The notes below the pieces were generated by a model. The model had not been told where the DNA came from. It made no database searches and saw only the letters and a program-made list of their open reading frames with translations. From a virus, in the IMG/VR virus record IMGVR_UViG_3300046009_011120, positions 1 to 43,885 of that record: 43,885 nucleotides of DNA; one strand, given 5' to 3'. Both the position numbers and the translations under genes were made by a program. Below, in pieces: positions 29,380 through 37,483 of this stretch. Each line of letters opens with the position of its first letter. Within the stretch, counting starts at the first letter, position 1.

Positions 29380-29592
29380 ATGAATAATAAACCACACTGG
29401 AATGATGCGCCTGATTGGGCAAATTATTTGGCAAATGATATTTACGGCGCGGGTGTCGAATGGTGGTGGTTCGAAGATGAACCCTTTAAAACAGAAACAG
29501 GATATGACGTGAAAAGTGGAAAATACCAAAAAGCAATAGATTCAACTTTGCCAAGTTTGGTACTTGAAAGTAGACCTTTACTTTATAAGTGA
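29380..29592 (+). CDS. Trp-rich small phage protein (70 aa)
   Basis: HWNDAPDWANYLANDIYGAG followed by VEWWWFEDEP is a recognisable theme of small phage proteins (W-x-x-WA...LA.D..G.WWW.E) with no known function. The promoter for uvsX begins within its last codons. Confidence 0.7.
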   Translation: MNNKPHWNDAPDWANYLANDIYGAGVEWWWFEDEPFKTETGYDVKSGKYQKAIDSTLPSLVLESRPLLYK

Positions 29593-29605
29593 AATCATTT
29601 ATAAT
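29577..29605 (+). promoter_or_regulatory. Class B promoter of uvsX
   Basis: TTTACT (29577-29582), 17-bp spacer, TATAAT (29600-29605). The -35 box lies inside the upstream coding sequence. Confidence 0.75.
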
Positions 29606-29628
29606 TGTATTTTTGATTAAGGAACATT

Positions 29629-30699
29629 ATGAGTATATTAGAAAAACTGAAAAAGAATTCCACTATTAAAGAAACCGCTATCCTAAGTGAATCCAAATTC
29701 TTCACTAAAGCGGATATGGTTCAAACCACAGTTCCAGCATTAAATATCGCCTTGAGTGGTTCATTAGACGGCGGGTTAACTCCATCTCTATTCGTTATAG
29801 CCGGTAAATCTAAACACTTTAAAACATCATTCTCGTTAGTGATGGCTAAGAGTTATCTGGACAAATATCCGGAATCAGTCCTATTATTTTATGATTCAGA
29901 GTTTGGTTCTCCTCAGGCTTATTTTAGTTCGTTCGGTATTGATACCAGCCGTGTTCTTCATACACCTATTATGGACGTTGAAGAACTTAAATTCGATATT
30001 ATGGCTCAAATGAAAAATATCGAACGTAATGATAAGGTTATTATCATTATTGACTCCATAGGTAACTTAGCATCTAAAAAGGAAGTAGAAGATGCTATGA
30101 ATGAAAAATCTGTGGCAGATATGTCTCGTGCTAAACAATTAAAATCTTTATTCCGTATGGTTACTCCATATTTGACCACTAAAGATATCCCGTTAATTGC
30201 CATCAATCATACTTATGATACACAAGAAATGTATAGTAAGGCGGTTGTATCAGGTGGAACGGGTATTTACTATTCAGCGTCTACAATTTGGATTATTGGT
30301 CGTCAGCAAGAAAAAGATGGTACTGAAGTCGTAGGCTATAACTTTGTCATTAATGTTGAAAAGTCACGGTTCGTTAAAGAAAAATCTAAGATTCCTATTA
30401 ATGTTTCTTGGGATGGTGGTATTTCAACTTGGTCTGGTTTATTAGATATTGCTTTAGAGTCAGGCGCGGTTATTAAGCCTAGCAACGGCTGGTATCAAAA
30501 AGTTGATTTAGAAACAGGCGTGTTAGAAGAAAAGAAATATCGTGCTAAAGAAACTAACAACAAAGAGTTTTGGTTACCGGTATTGAAGCAGGCTAAATTT
30601 AGATCTTGGGTAGAAGATACCTATAAAATTGCTTGTGGACAAATGATATCAGATGATAGTATAGTTGATGAATTAGAAGATATCGATACTGAAATTTAA
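29629..30699 (+). CDS. uvsX: UvsX-like RecA-family recombinase (356 aa)
   Basis: It polymerises on single-stranded DNA and catalyses strand exchange for recombination-dependent replication and repair. The P-loop is the UvsX variant AGKSKHFKTS (58-67), as in T4 UvsX where Phe replaces the last Gly. Walker B IIIIDSIGNL is near 136-145; the loop GGTGIYYSASTIWII lies near 205-220. The C-terminus is acidic (DELEDIDTEI), as in T4-type UvsX. Length is close to T4 UvsX (391 aa). It precedes a small gene and the gp41 helicase, matching T4 order uvsX-40-41. Confidence 0.95.
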   Translation: MSILEKLKKNSTIKETAILSESKFFTKADMVQTTVPALNIALSGSLDGGLTPSLFVIAGKSKHFKTSFSLVMAKSYLDKYPESVLLFYDSEFGSPQAYFSSFGIDTSRVLHTPIMDVEELKFDIMAQMKNIERNDKVIIIIDSIGNLASKKEVEDAMNEKSVADMSRAKQLKSLFRMVTPYLTTKDIPLIAINHTYDTQEMYSKAVVSGGTGIYYSASTIWIIGRQQEKDGTEVVGYNFVINVEKSRFVKEKSKIPINVSWDGGISTWSGLLDIALESGAVIKPSNGWYQKVDLETGVLEEKKYRAKETNNKEFWLPVLKQAKFRSWVEDTYKIACGQMISDDSIVDELEDIDTEI

Positions 30700-30701
30700 A
30701 T

Positions 30702-30730
30702 TTTACTTTTGACTATGAAAGGCGTATAAT
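30702..30730 (+). promoter_or_regulatory. Class B promoter overlapping a terminator
   Basis: TTTACT (30702-30707), 17-bp spacer, TATAAT (30725-30730). The -10 box forms most of the left arm of the hairpin at 30722-30747. Confidence 0.78.
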
Positions 30731-30753
30731 GTTAATTCGTTATACGCTTTTTT
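30722..30753 (+). terminator. uvsX terminator sharing bases with the next promoter
   Basis: GCGTATAA (30722-30729) pairs with TTATACGC (30740-30747) across a 10-base loop and is followed by six Ts. Transcripts from uvsX make the full hairpin; transcripts starting from the -10 inside it begin near 30737 and lack the left arm, so only upstream readthrough is terminated. Confidence 0.8.
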
Positions 30754-30771
30754 CATTTATAGGAAACAATT

Positions 30772-31053
30772 ATGATAAACTATGTGCCCATTTTATATAT
30801 CGACAAAACCGGCGCTGAAGTAGCGGCAGTAGAATTTGACTTCTTAACTGAATCAGAATCTATCTATTGTGTGCTTACATACGATGATGTTAAGTTTGTT
30901 GAGATACCGGATGAGGAGGGTGGCATGTTAGAGTTCAATTACATTTTACAAGAAGGGGTTATCCCTGATGATGATTTGATGACGTTTAAAAAATTAACTG
31001 GTGATATTTTGGTCGATATTATTACCCAAGGAATTGAAACCGTTAAAGCCTAA
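30772..31053 (+). CDS. Hypothetical protein in T4 gene 40 position (93 aa)
   Basis: An acidic beta-rich protein (MINYVPILYIDKTGAEVAAV...) lying between uvsX and the helicase, where T4 has gene 40 (a prohead-assembly helper). I see no clear similarity to gp40, so the link is positional only. It ends ten bases before the helicase start. Confidence 0.65.
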   Translation: MINYVPILYIDKTGAEVAAVEFDFLTESESIYCVLTYDDVKFVEIPDEEGGMLEFNYILQEGVIPDDDLMTFKKLTGDILVDIITQGIETVKA

Positions 31054-31063
31054 TAGGATTGAT

Positions 31064-32857
31064 ATGCGAATTGAAGATATTATTATTTCTAATCTAATTT
31101 ACAATGAAGAGTTTACTAGAAAAACCTTACCATTCATCAAAAAAGAATATTTTTCTGACAGAATGGAGTCTATTCTAGTCAACGAAATTGGTGACTACTT
31201 TAACAAGTTCAATAAGATTATTACGCCGCAAATTCTTGATATTGAAATCAGAAACAGAACTGACATAAATGATAAAGAATTAACTGATTTAACGGCGCTT
31301 GTATCTAAAATTGAAAATACAGATATTAATGATGAATGGTTGTTACTTGAAACTGAAAAATTCTGTAAGGATAAAGCAGTTTATGGTGCTATATTACATT
31401 CCATTAAGATTATTGAGGGGAAGGATAAACAGTTCCGTGAAGACGCTATTCCTTCCATTTTATCTGAAGCATTAGCGATATCTTTTGATACAAATGTTGG
31501 TCATGATTATATTTTGGATTATTCTGAACGATACGACCATTACCATAATGTTGAAACTAAGATACCGTTTGATTTAGAGCTAATGAATAAAATTACCGGC
31601 GGCGGGTTAAGTCTTAAAACCTTAAACTGTTTCTTAGCAGGTTGCGTTCACCCTGATACGCCTGTTGAAGTTAAAATTACCAGTAAGCAAGGTTGGGTTG
31701 CTGAAAAGCATATTGTCATCGGTGACGTTAAAGAGTTGCTATTAGATTATAAAATCGAGGTAACATCTCCAGATGGCTGGGTTAACGTATCGAATTTTGT
31801 TAATAAAGGATTTTGGGATGAGTATGTCCTTACGTTAGCTAATGGTGATACAGTTAGATGTAATGAAATTCATTTGTTTGAAACCAGAACTGGCTGGCAG
31901 TATGCTAAAGATATCGTAGATCTTACCTTAGAATTCCTTACACCAAATGGTTGGGTTAGCGGTTATGTCGTAGATACTGGTGAGTTGATTCCTATCGTTG
32001 ATATTACGGTTGACCATGATAATCATAGGTACTATACGAATGGTGTTTCTTCTCATAACACAGGTGTTGGTAAATCGTTAGCGATGTGTCATATTGCGGC
32101 GGCTACTATGGCTCAGGGTAAAAATGTTCTATACATTACGATGGAAATGTCTGAAGAACGTATCGCTGAACGTATTGATGCTAATTTACTGAATATCCCT
32201 ATCACAGAGTTGAAAACTGTTGAACGACCTGTATTTGAAACTAGAATTCAAAGGTTGATGGAAAAGACTACGGGTAAGCTAATCATTAAAGAGTATCCTA
32301 CGTCATCAGCTCATGCCGGTCATTTTAGAGTTTTGCTTGAGGAGTTAAAGGGTAAAAAGAACTTCAAGCCTGACCTTATCTGTATTGACTATTTGAATAT
32401 CTGTGCTTCGCAAAGAATGAAGTACGGTAGCGGCGTTAATTCTTATATGCTGATTAAGTCTATCGCTGAGGAGTTGCGCGGGTTAGCGGTTGAATACAAT
32501 GTGCCTGTTGTTACCGCGACTCAGCCTAATCGTGAGGGGCAAACTTCTACGGATATGGATTTGACCAATGTAAGTGAGTCTATCGGTATTGCCCATACGT
32601 TAGATTTATTCATAGGCTTAATGTCTACTGAAGAGTTGGAAGAAATGGGTCAGATTATGGTTAAGCAGTTGAAAAATAGATACAATGACATTTCTTATTA
32701 TAAGCGGTTCACTATCGGTATAGATAGAAGTAAGATGAGATTGTTTGACGTTGAAAGCTCCGCCCAGCATAATATATCAGGTGCCGGCACCGTTGATACT
32801 AATAACGGCTTTCAATCTAAAACTAAGAAAATTGAAACAAATGGCTTCAAATTTTAG
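31064..32857 (+). CDS. 41: gp41-like DnaB-family replicative helicase precursor with intein (598 aa)
   Basis: A hexameric 5'-3' helicase of the replisome. Residues 1-165 are the N-terminal collar, then the RecA-like motor. The Walker A is split: LAG (191-193) is followed by an intein (194-332) and then TGVGKS (333-338). After splicing the sequence reads AGTGVGKS, a proper P-loop. Downstream motifs include NVLYITMEMSEERIAERI (H1a), LICIDYLNI (Walker B) and VVTATQPNREG (H3). The spliced length, 459 residues, matches T4 gp41 (475). ATG 31064 follows TAATAGGATTGAT; an upstream start would overlap the previous gene. Confidence 0.93.
   Translation: MRIEDIIISNLIYNEEFTRKTLPFIKKEYFSDRMESILVNEIGDYFNKFNKIITPQILDIEIRNRTDINDKELTDLTALVSKIENTDINDEWLLLETEKFCKDKAVYGAILHSIKIIEGKDKQFREDAIPSILSEALAISFDTNVGHDYILDYSERYDHYHNVETKIPFDLELMNKITGGGLSLKTLNCFLAGCVHPDTPVEVKITSKQGWVAEKHIVIGDVKELLLDYKIEVTSPDGWVNVSNFVNKGFWDEYVLTLANGDTVRCNEIHLFETRTGWQYAKDIVDLTLEFLTPNGWVSGYVVDTGELIPIVDITVDHDNHRYYTNGVSSHNTGVGKSLAMCHIAAATMAQGKNVLYITMEMSEERIAERIDANLLNIPITELKTVERPVFETRIQRLMEKTTGKLIIKEYPTSSAHAGHFRVLLEELKGKKNFKPDLICIDYLNICASQRMKYGSGVNSYMLIKSIAEELRGLAVEYNVPVVTATQPNREGQTSTDMDLTNVSESIGIAHTLDLFIGLMSTEELEEMGQIMVKQLKNRYNDISYYKRFTIGIDRSKMRLFDVESSAQHNISGAGTVDTNNGFQSKTKKIETNGFKF
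31643..32059 (+). other. Mini-intein in the helicase P-loop (139 aa, no homing endonuclease)
   Basis: Intein landmarks are all present: Cys1 with block A CVHPDTPVEVK; block B ANGDTVRCNEIHLFET with the catalytic His (the usual TxxH Thr is Asn here, NEIH); block F IPIVDITVDHDNHRYYTNGV; and the C-terminal His-Asn pair (331-332) followed by Thr as +1 nucleophile. No endonuclease blocks or insertion fit in 139 residues, so it is a mini-intein. Without splicing the ATPase cannot form its P-loop. Confidence 0.93.
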
Positions 32858-32867
32858 TCTAAATATC

Positions 32868-32896
32868 TTTACTTTGGCGTCCGTTTAAAGTATAAT
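32868..32896 (+). promoter_or_regulatory. Class B promoter of the modification island
   Basis: TTTACT (32868-32873), 17-bp spacer, TATAAT (32891-32896), then an A/T leader to ATG 32924. Confidence 0.78.
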
Positions 32897-32923
32897 TATT
32901 TTTTTATAAGAGGAATTTGAATT

Positions 32924-34330
32924 ATGGTTAATGTTATTGTTGCTAAATCTAAATTAGATTGTGAGCACCTATTAGGTAGATTTCTTGATGAATCTCATTT
33001 TGATATTTTGGTTCAAGAAGATACCGACTGTTACATGCCTGCTGTGTGTGATTTATCAACTCAAGTAGATTGTCAGTCAGAATGTAATACATGCGATAAA
33101 GGTCAAGATGAACTTCGTATAGCCTTTAAGTTTAGAAAAAACTTTTTCTCTAAACAAGAGCACGACTGGGCGTATGAAGGATTAAGAGATGCTGCTACAT
33201 TATCTAATAACAGAGGTCTTGCCGCTGGTACTTTTCAGGATACAGGTAATGTTGATGGGGTGTTTAGCGATAACTCTGGTCGTATTAGGGTTAAGCCTAA
33301 AGAACATGCTATTCTTGATTATTTCATTAATCCTATCGATGATTTGTATAACGAAGGTGATGAGTTTGACAAAATCAAAAATGCTCATTATGTTGATAAC
33401 GAAATTCGTTGTCAGGTTTGGTTACCTTCTAAATTGCCTGAAGGGTTTAACTTTGATGAGTGGGCAGAAGCAACTTCTAAGTTACCTCGCGACGCGGCTA
33501 AAGCTGAAGCTGAAATGGTTGCTAAAGAGTTTATCTCTAGTACAAACTATGCCGTTCCATGTAATTCTGGTGTAGCGGGTTGGTTTGACAGATATCCTAG
33601 AATACCTTATGGTCGCCCAACATCATATACGAATTATCAGTTCCAAAAGTTTTCTAAATGTTTCCCTTTTATTCAATCGTTGAATAACGGCTTTAAAACC
33701 TTATTGCCATGGCGCTGGGGTAATCAAAAAGCGGCGGCTGATAAAATTGATGAAAAGTTTTTGGTTCCAGGCACGGTGTTTACTACGTTAACAGTGAATA
33801 ATACCTTTAGAACTGCGGCTCATTACGATGCTGGCGATTTAAATGACGGCTTATCTAATTTGCTAGTGTTATCTGTTAATGATAACTATTCAGGTGGCTA
33901 TCTAGTATTTCCAGAATACAGAGTAGCGGTTAACGTTAGACCTCTTGATTTATTGTTGGTTAATAATCATGAAGTTATGCATGGTAATACGCCTATCTTT
34001 AAACATGATGAATTGGCTGAGCGTGTTTCTATTATTTGTTACTTCAGAGAAAATATGCTAAATTTAGGTTCATATGATTACGAAGATTGCCGGTTCAATT
34101 TTGTTGAATCGAGAAAAAATGACCCAGACCATAAAGACCAACGGTTTAGATGGAACGGTATTACTCCAGGAATGTGGGCTGACCATGAATCTAAAGAAGG
34201 CGATTATTCTAAGGCTAAAGAATGGTACGACTATCTTAAAAAACAGCCTAATGGTGATGAGTGGTTAGATAAGTATCACCCTTGGCTTAAAAACGCCTAT
34301 GAAAGTACATCACTAGAGGAATTCTTTTAA
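32924..34330 (+). CDS. TET/JBP-family 2-oxoglutarate/Fe(II) dioxygenase (468 aa)
   Basis: It should hydroxylate the methyl group of thymine or 5-methylcytosine in DNA using Fe(II), O2 and 2-oxoglutarate. The double-stranded beta-helix core is at about 285-380: H300-x-D302 (AHYDAGDLNDG), then GGYLVFPEYRVAVNVRPLDL, the distal H353 (EVMHGNTPI) and R367 (ERVSIICYFRENM) for 2-oxoglutarate. The GRPTSYT segment near 230 and the LVFPEY-VAV-RP-D run are typical of phage TET/JBP proteins. A Cys-rich patch (C47-C57) in the ~200-residue N-terminal region is unexplained. It overlaps the glycosyltransferase gene by one base. Confidence 0.82.
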   Translation: MVNVIVAKSKLDCEHLLGRFLDESHFDILVQEDTDCYMPAVCDLSTQVDCQSECNTCDKGQDELRIAFKFRKNFFSKQEHDWAYEGLRDAATLSNNRGLAAGTFQDTGNVDGVFSDNSGRIRVKPKEHAILDYFINPIDDLYNEGDEFDKIKNAHYVDNEIRCQVWLPSKLPEGFNFDEWAEATSKLPRDAAKAEAEMVAKEFISSTNYAVPCNSGVAGWFDRYPRIPYGRPTSYTNYQFQKFSKCFPFIQSLNNGFKTLLPWRWGNQKAAADKIDEKFLVPGTVFTTLTVNNTFRTAAHYDAGDLNDGLSNLLVLSVNDNYSGGYLVFPEYRVAVNVRPLDLLLVNNHEVMHGNTPIFKHDELAERVSIICYFRENMLNLGSYDYEDCRFNFVESRKNDPDHKDQRFRWNGITPGMWADHESKEGDYSKAKEWYDYLKKQPNGDEWLDKYHPWLKNAYESTSLEEFF

Positions 34331-35469
34331 TGAAAGTTTTGAACGTACATTCTTCTCCGTTTGGTATATTTTCAAAAACGGGATCGTTTATGGGCGGGAT
34401 AGAAAAGGTTGTAGTTGATACACATAATTTATTAAGGTCAACGTTTGACATTAAAAGTTTTTGTTCTGTTTCTGATAATTTGGAGGGTGATGAATGGATT
34501 CCCATTCTACCCTCTGAGGGTTTAGAATATTGGACTAAAAATAAAAAACAGTTGTATCAAGATATTATTCAAAAAATAAAGTCTGAATCTCCTGATGTTA
34601 TTATTAATCACGGTTCAGAAAAAATACTGAAATTATCAAATTCTCTTGGGATACCGTCATTATTTATTGACCATAGATCTAATCAGCTTCATAAACTATA
34701 TCATGAAGGATTTTTTACAAACTTAGCGTTCAAAACTCAAGAAATAGGCGGTAAGGTTTACGCCGTATCTAACTATTCAAAAAACTGTAAAGAACTTGAG
34801 ATTAAAAAGTTATGGGATTCTGAATTTAAATTTGATGGGTGGATAAACTTTCAGTATGTTGAATCTGTCGATTCGTTAATTGAAACACCTAACAAAAAAT
34901 GTGTTACAATTGGTAGACCAGAAGATAATAAATCTCCACATCGTATTGAAACTTTTAGAAAAAAATTCAACATAGAATATAACCTAGTAACTTCTATTCC
35001 GGATAACCCTAAAAAGGATACAAAAAAATATTTTACAGAAAGATTAGAAAGCAATCAAAATATTGTTGATAGGATGCACTTAAATATTTCTAGAGAAAAA
35101 ACTTTAGAAATATTAAAGCAATCCAGTTTGTATTATTCAACATCTGCTATTGAATCGGCGGGTATAACCGCATTTGAGAGTTTCAGCTATGGTGTTCCTG
35201 TTATACTTCACGCACCCACCGGTATACATGCTTCTACAATGTATATGCCAAATGGTAAAGGTACTGCCTGGGAATACTATACCACAAAAAATATTGACGA
35301 AATTAGGGCGTTTATTGATAAATGTATAAATTACACATATGACGATCGGCTAAGTATTCAAAATGAATTAGTAAAAAATAATTCAAAGGAAGTTGCTCTA
35401 AATAATTTAAGTGATATTATTAGATCTATACATCCTGTTGCTGTACATAATCTTGAGGAGTTTATGTGA
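34330..35469 (+). CDS. GT4-like (GT-B) glycosyltransferase (379 aa)
   Basis: It probably moves a sugar from a nucleotide donor to hydroxymethylated DNA or another acceptor. The N-terminus has a GT-B glycine turn (SFMGGIEKVVVDTHNLL, about 17-34). The C-terminal donor site has the GT4 E-x7-E pattern in SAIESAGITAFESFSYGVPV (about 275-294), followed by a Pro-Gly turn region. It overlaps the dioxygenase stop by one base and the next gene by four, so it belongs to the modification operon. Confidence 0.75.
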   Translation: MKVLNVHSSPFGIFSKTGSFMGGIEKVVVDTHNLLRSTFDIKSFCSVSDNLEGDEWIPILPSEGLEYWTKNKKQLYQDIIQKIKSESPDVIINHGSEKILKLSNSLGIPSLFIDHRSNQLHKLYHEGFFTNLAFKTQEIGGKVYAVSNYSKNCKELEIKKLWDSEFKFDGWINFQYVESVDSLIETPNKKCVTIGRPEDNKSPHRIETFRKKFNIEYNLVTSIPDNPKKDTKKYFTERLESNQNIVDRMHLNISREKTLEILKQSSLYYSTSAIESAGITAFESFSYGVPVILHAPTGIHASTMYMPNGKGTAWEYYTTKNIDEIRAFIDKCINYTYDDRLSIQNELVKNNSKEVALNNLSDIIRSIHPVAVHNLEEFM

Positions 35470-36638
35470 AATATATACATAAAGATGAAAAAAATAAACC
35501 ATATGTTGATTGGCGAGAACCTGAATTCAGGATAGAAGGATTTTTACGATGGTTAAAATGGAGAATGCGTTGGGGTGATTTAGACCATTATGTTTGTAAC
35601 AACGCATATAGAGATGCTACCGGTATAATGTCGCCTACTGGTTTACCAATGACTAAAGAGCAACAATATTGGTTTTCTTTAATATTTGGTATGACGTATC
35701 AGTCTGAAATGGCATGGGTTATTTACTGGAATTTTCCTAATTTTTGGGATATTGACTTTGATAAACTTACAGAGTGGAATCTTAGCAATATGGAAATCCA
35801 AAAATATGCTAAAGATACAAAATACAATAAAGGAAGAATTGTAGAGCAAGTTAAATCATTGAGAGAAATCATAGCGCCTTACGGTACTATTGAAAATTTT
35901 TTCAATAACGATTTAAGTGGAGATCCTAGTAAAGATTTTTATCTTACATTTAATAAGTGTTTATCTTTCTATAAATATGGTAGAATGACAGCATGGATAA
36001 CTTGTCAAACACTATTCGAAACGGCTGGCTTATATATTAAACCAGAATCTGTATTAGCTACCGATCCTTCTTGTTGGTCTGTGCGAAAAGGGTTATTATA
36101 TTTGTACAATAAGGTTGATGATGCATACGAAGATACCGCTAAATTAACTGAAGAAGAAATTATATGGATCAAAGAAAAAGAAAAAGAGTTGTACGATTTA
36201 TCGCTAAATTATATTGATGATGATAATCGTGAAATATTTTCTAATTTTTTGTTAGAATCTCATTTATGCCAGTATAAAAAATTGGTATTAGGCGGGGATT
36301 ATGCTGGACACAGTAGTGGTGATCATGTTTCTAGGGCGTTATGGCTAAAAGAAAGATGGGAACATGTTAATTTTGATGCGTTTTTTACTATAGCGGTTAA
36401 AAGTCATTCTCCGTTAGTCTCTGGTAACAGGGAATCTAAACCATTAAGAGATTTGTGTAAATTAACCGGTCAGATGATTAACTTACATGAAGATTTTGAT
36501 GATATGCCAAATATGTATAATGAATTAGATATTGACCCAAGTTGGTTAAAAACTTCTGATTTTGATAAAATTATACTTAAAAAGATTGATGATTATATCA
36601 ATCAATCTTATGATGTATTTGATGAGTTTTTTGTTTAA
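35466..36638 (+). CDS. aGPT-PPlase-like (amino acid:DNA transferase clade) protein (390 aa)
   Basis: An all-helical, Trp-rich protein. FLRWLKWRMRWGDLDHYVCN near residues 27-46 and FGMTYQSEMAWVIYWNFP near 74-91, together with GGDYAGHSSGDHVSRAL (about 278-294), are as I recall the alpha-glutamyl/putrescinyl-thymine pyrophosphorylase clade, which displaces (pyro)phosphate from activated 5-hydroxymethyl bases and attaches an amine or amino acid. The identification rests on recall of the family plus context (dioxygenase, kinase and glycosyltransferases beside it). It overlaps the glycosyltransferase by four bases. Confidence 0.6.
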   Translation: MKYIHKDEKNKPYVDWREPEFRIEGFLRWLKWRMRWGDLDHYVCNNAYRDATGIMSPTGLPMTKEQQYWFSLIFGMTYQSEMAWVIYWNFPNFWDIDFDKLTEWNLSNMEIQKYAKDTKYNKGRIVEQVKSLREIIAPYGTIENFFNNDLSGDPSKDFYLTFNKCLSFYKYGRMTAWITCQTLFETAGLYIKPESVLATDPSCWSVRKGLLYLYNKVDDAYEDTAKLTEEEIIWIKEKEKELYDLSLNYIDDDNREIFSNFLLESHLCQYKKLVLGGDYAGHSSGDHVSRALWLKERWEHVNFDAFFTIAVKSHSPLVSGNRESKPLRDLCKLTGQMINLHEDFDDMPNMYNELDIDPSWLKTSDFDKIILKKIDDYINQSYDVFDEFFV

Positions 36639-36646
36639 TAAAGCGC

Positions 36647-36675
36647 TTTACTTTTACACTAAAACTCATTATAAT
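36647..36675 (+). promoter_or_regulatory. Class B promoter reading into a structured region
   Basis: TTTACT (36647-36652), 17-bp spacer, TATAAT (36670-36675). No + strand gene follows for 800 bp; the transcript would be antisense to the homing endonuclease gene. Confidence 0.72.
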
Positions 36676-36688
36676 ATAATTTAGTTTT

Positions 36689-36722
36689 GGGCAGCTACCT
36701 CTAACGAGCCAAATTTCTGCCC
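36689..36722 (+). other. Stem-loop at the start of the 36670 transcript
   Basis: GGGCAG (36689-36694) pairs with CTGCCC (36717-36722) across a 22-base loop, beginning about seven bases after the expected transcription start. No poly-T follows, so it is not a simple terminator. It may be the 5' end of a non-coding RNA. Confidence 0.5.
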
Positions 36723-36737
36723 TTAGTCTATTAAAAA

Positions 36738-37334
36738 CTATAAAACAACTGATACATGCATCGAAATAATCATTAATTTACAATTGTCAAAATGATATCG
36801 TTTCATATTATTTGCACCTCCAGTCTTACCACAATGTGGGCATGTAATTTGTGGATGTGGTTTACGTTTTGGACTTTGTGATTTAGGCTTACGCAGGTTA
36901 GCTTTATGTTCTTCTGACTTAGGTTTACGCAGTTTGGCTTTAGTTTCTTCTGTAAGGCGTTTATTTTTATGTGAATCAGACATTTTGGCTTTGGTTTCAT
37001 CTGTACATTTTCTGTCTTTCACACTTCCACCATGTAGCCCATTTTCTGGTATTTGATTTGCCCATTCTTTAGATTTGACGATATCGTTATCAGCAGAAAA
37101 CTGTAAGGCAATCTCGATGATAGATGTGTCATAGTATAGATCCGAAACCCATAAAGTTACGATATGTTCTTTACCGTGTTTATTAATGTGTTTGAGCCAA
37201 TATGTGCCAGATCCATTGTATGTGTATGGATTTGTTTTTGTAGTTTTACCAAAATATTTCTTTTTGGTGATGGAGTGTTGTTTGATGTACAGATAGGTGG
37301 GTGTGATGGGAGTATAAATACTTGTGCTGGTCAT
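36738..37334 (-). CDS. GIY-YIG homing endonuclease (198 aa)
   Basis: The GIY-YIG fold is recognisable at residues 14-50: YLYIKQHSITKKKYFGKTTK then YNGSGTYWLKHINKHG, with E (IIEIALQF) following. The middle is a NUMOD3-type repeat region (TDETKAKMSDSHKNKRLTEE, KAKLRKPKSEEHKANLRKPK) and the end a zinc finger (CPHCGKTGG...HFDNC). These match the Seg-type free-standing homing endonucleases of T4-like phages. It lies opposite to all flanking genes between the aGPT-PPlase-like and inositol-synthase genes, as expected for an invader. RBS AAAGGATCT precedes ATG. Confidence 0.85.
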   Translation of the reverse strand: MTSTSIYTPITPTYLYIKQHSITKKKYFGKTTKTNPYTYNGSGTYWLKHINKHGKEHIVTLWVSDLYYDTSIIEIALQFSADNDIVKSKEWANQIPENGLHGGSVKDRKCTDETKAKMSDSHKNKRLTEETKAKLRKPKSEEHKANLRKPKSQSPKRKPHPQITCPHCGKTGGANNMKRYHFDNCKLMIISMHVSVVL

Positions 37335-37366
37335 GATAGATCCTTTTTATCGATAGAATGATTAGT

Positions 37367-37404
37367 GCCACTGGGATGTAGGAGTCCGCGAGTGGCTTTT
37401 TTTG
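37367..37404 (+). terminator. Terminator upstream of the inositol-synthase promoter
   Basis: GCCACT (37367-37372) pairs with AGTGGC (37391-37396), possibly extended by an inner GGA/TCC pairing, followed by eight Ts. It would stop transcripts from the 36670 promoter just before the next promoter. Confidence 0.75.
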
Positions 37405-37431
37405 TACAAAATATTTAGTAAAAATAGAACT

Positions 37432-37459
37432 TTACTTTTTACAATAAATCATTTATAAT
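37432..37459 (+). promoter_or_regulatory. Promoter of the inositol-phosphate synthase gene
   Basis: TTTACT (37432-37437), 16-bp spacer, TATAAT (37454-37459), then a leader without the class A block; GAGGAATAACAA precedes ATG 37484. Confidence 0.78.
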
Positions 37460-37483
37460 ATTATTTTCATTGAGGAATAACAA

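Noticed and set aside
33189-33575. Open frame of 128 codons on the + strand inside the dioxygenase gene
   Set aside because: An alternative-frame shadow of the TET/JBP gene; Leu-rich low-complexity translation, no start signal.
37313-37320. TATAAATA on the + strand as a late promoter for the inositol-synthase gene
   Set aside because: It lies inside the oppositely oriented endonuclease gene, and a strong terminator (37367-37404) separates it from the synthase gene.
36689-37404. A tRNA or tRNA-like gene split by the endonuclease insertion
   Set aside because: No T-arm, anticodon arm or CCA-like acceptor could be assembled from the two flanks; only simple stem-loops are visible.
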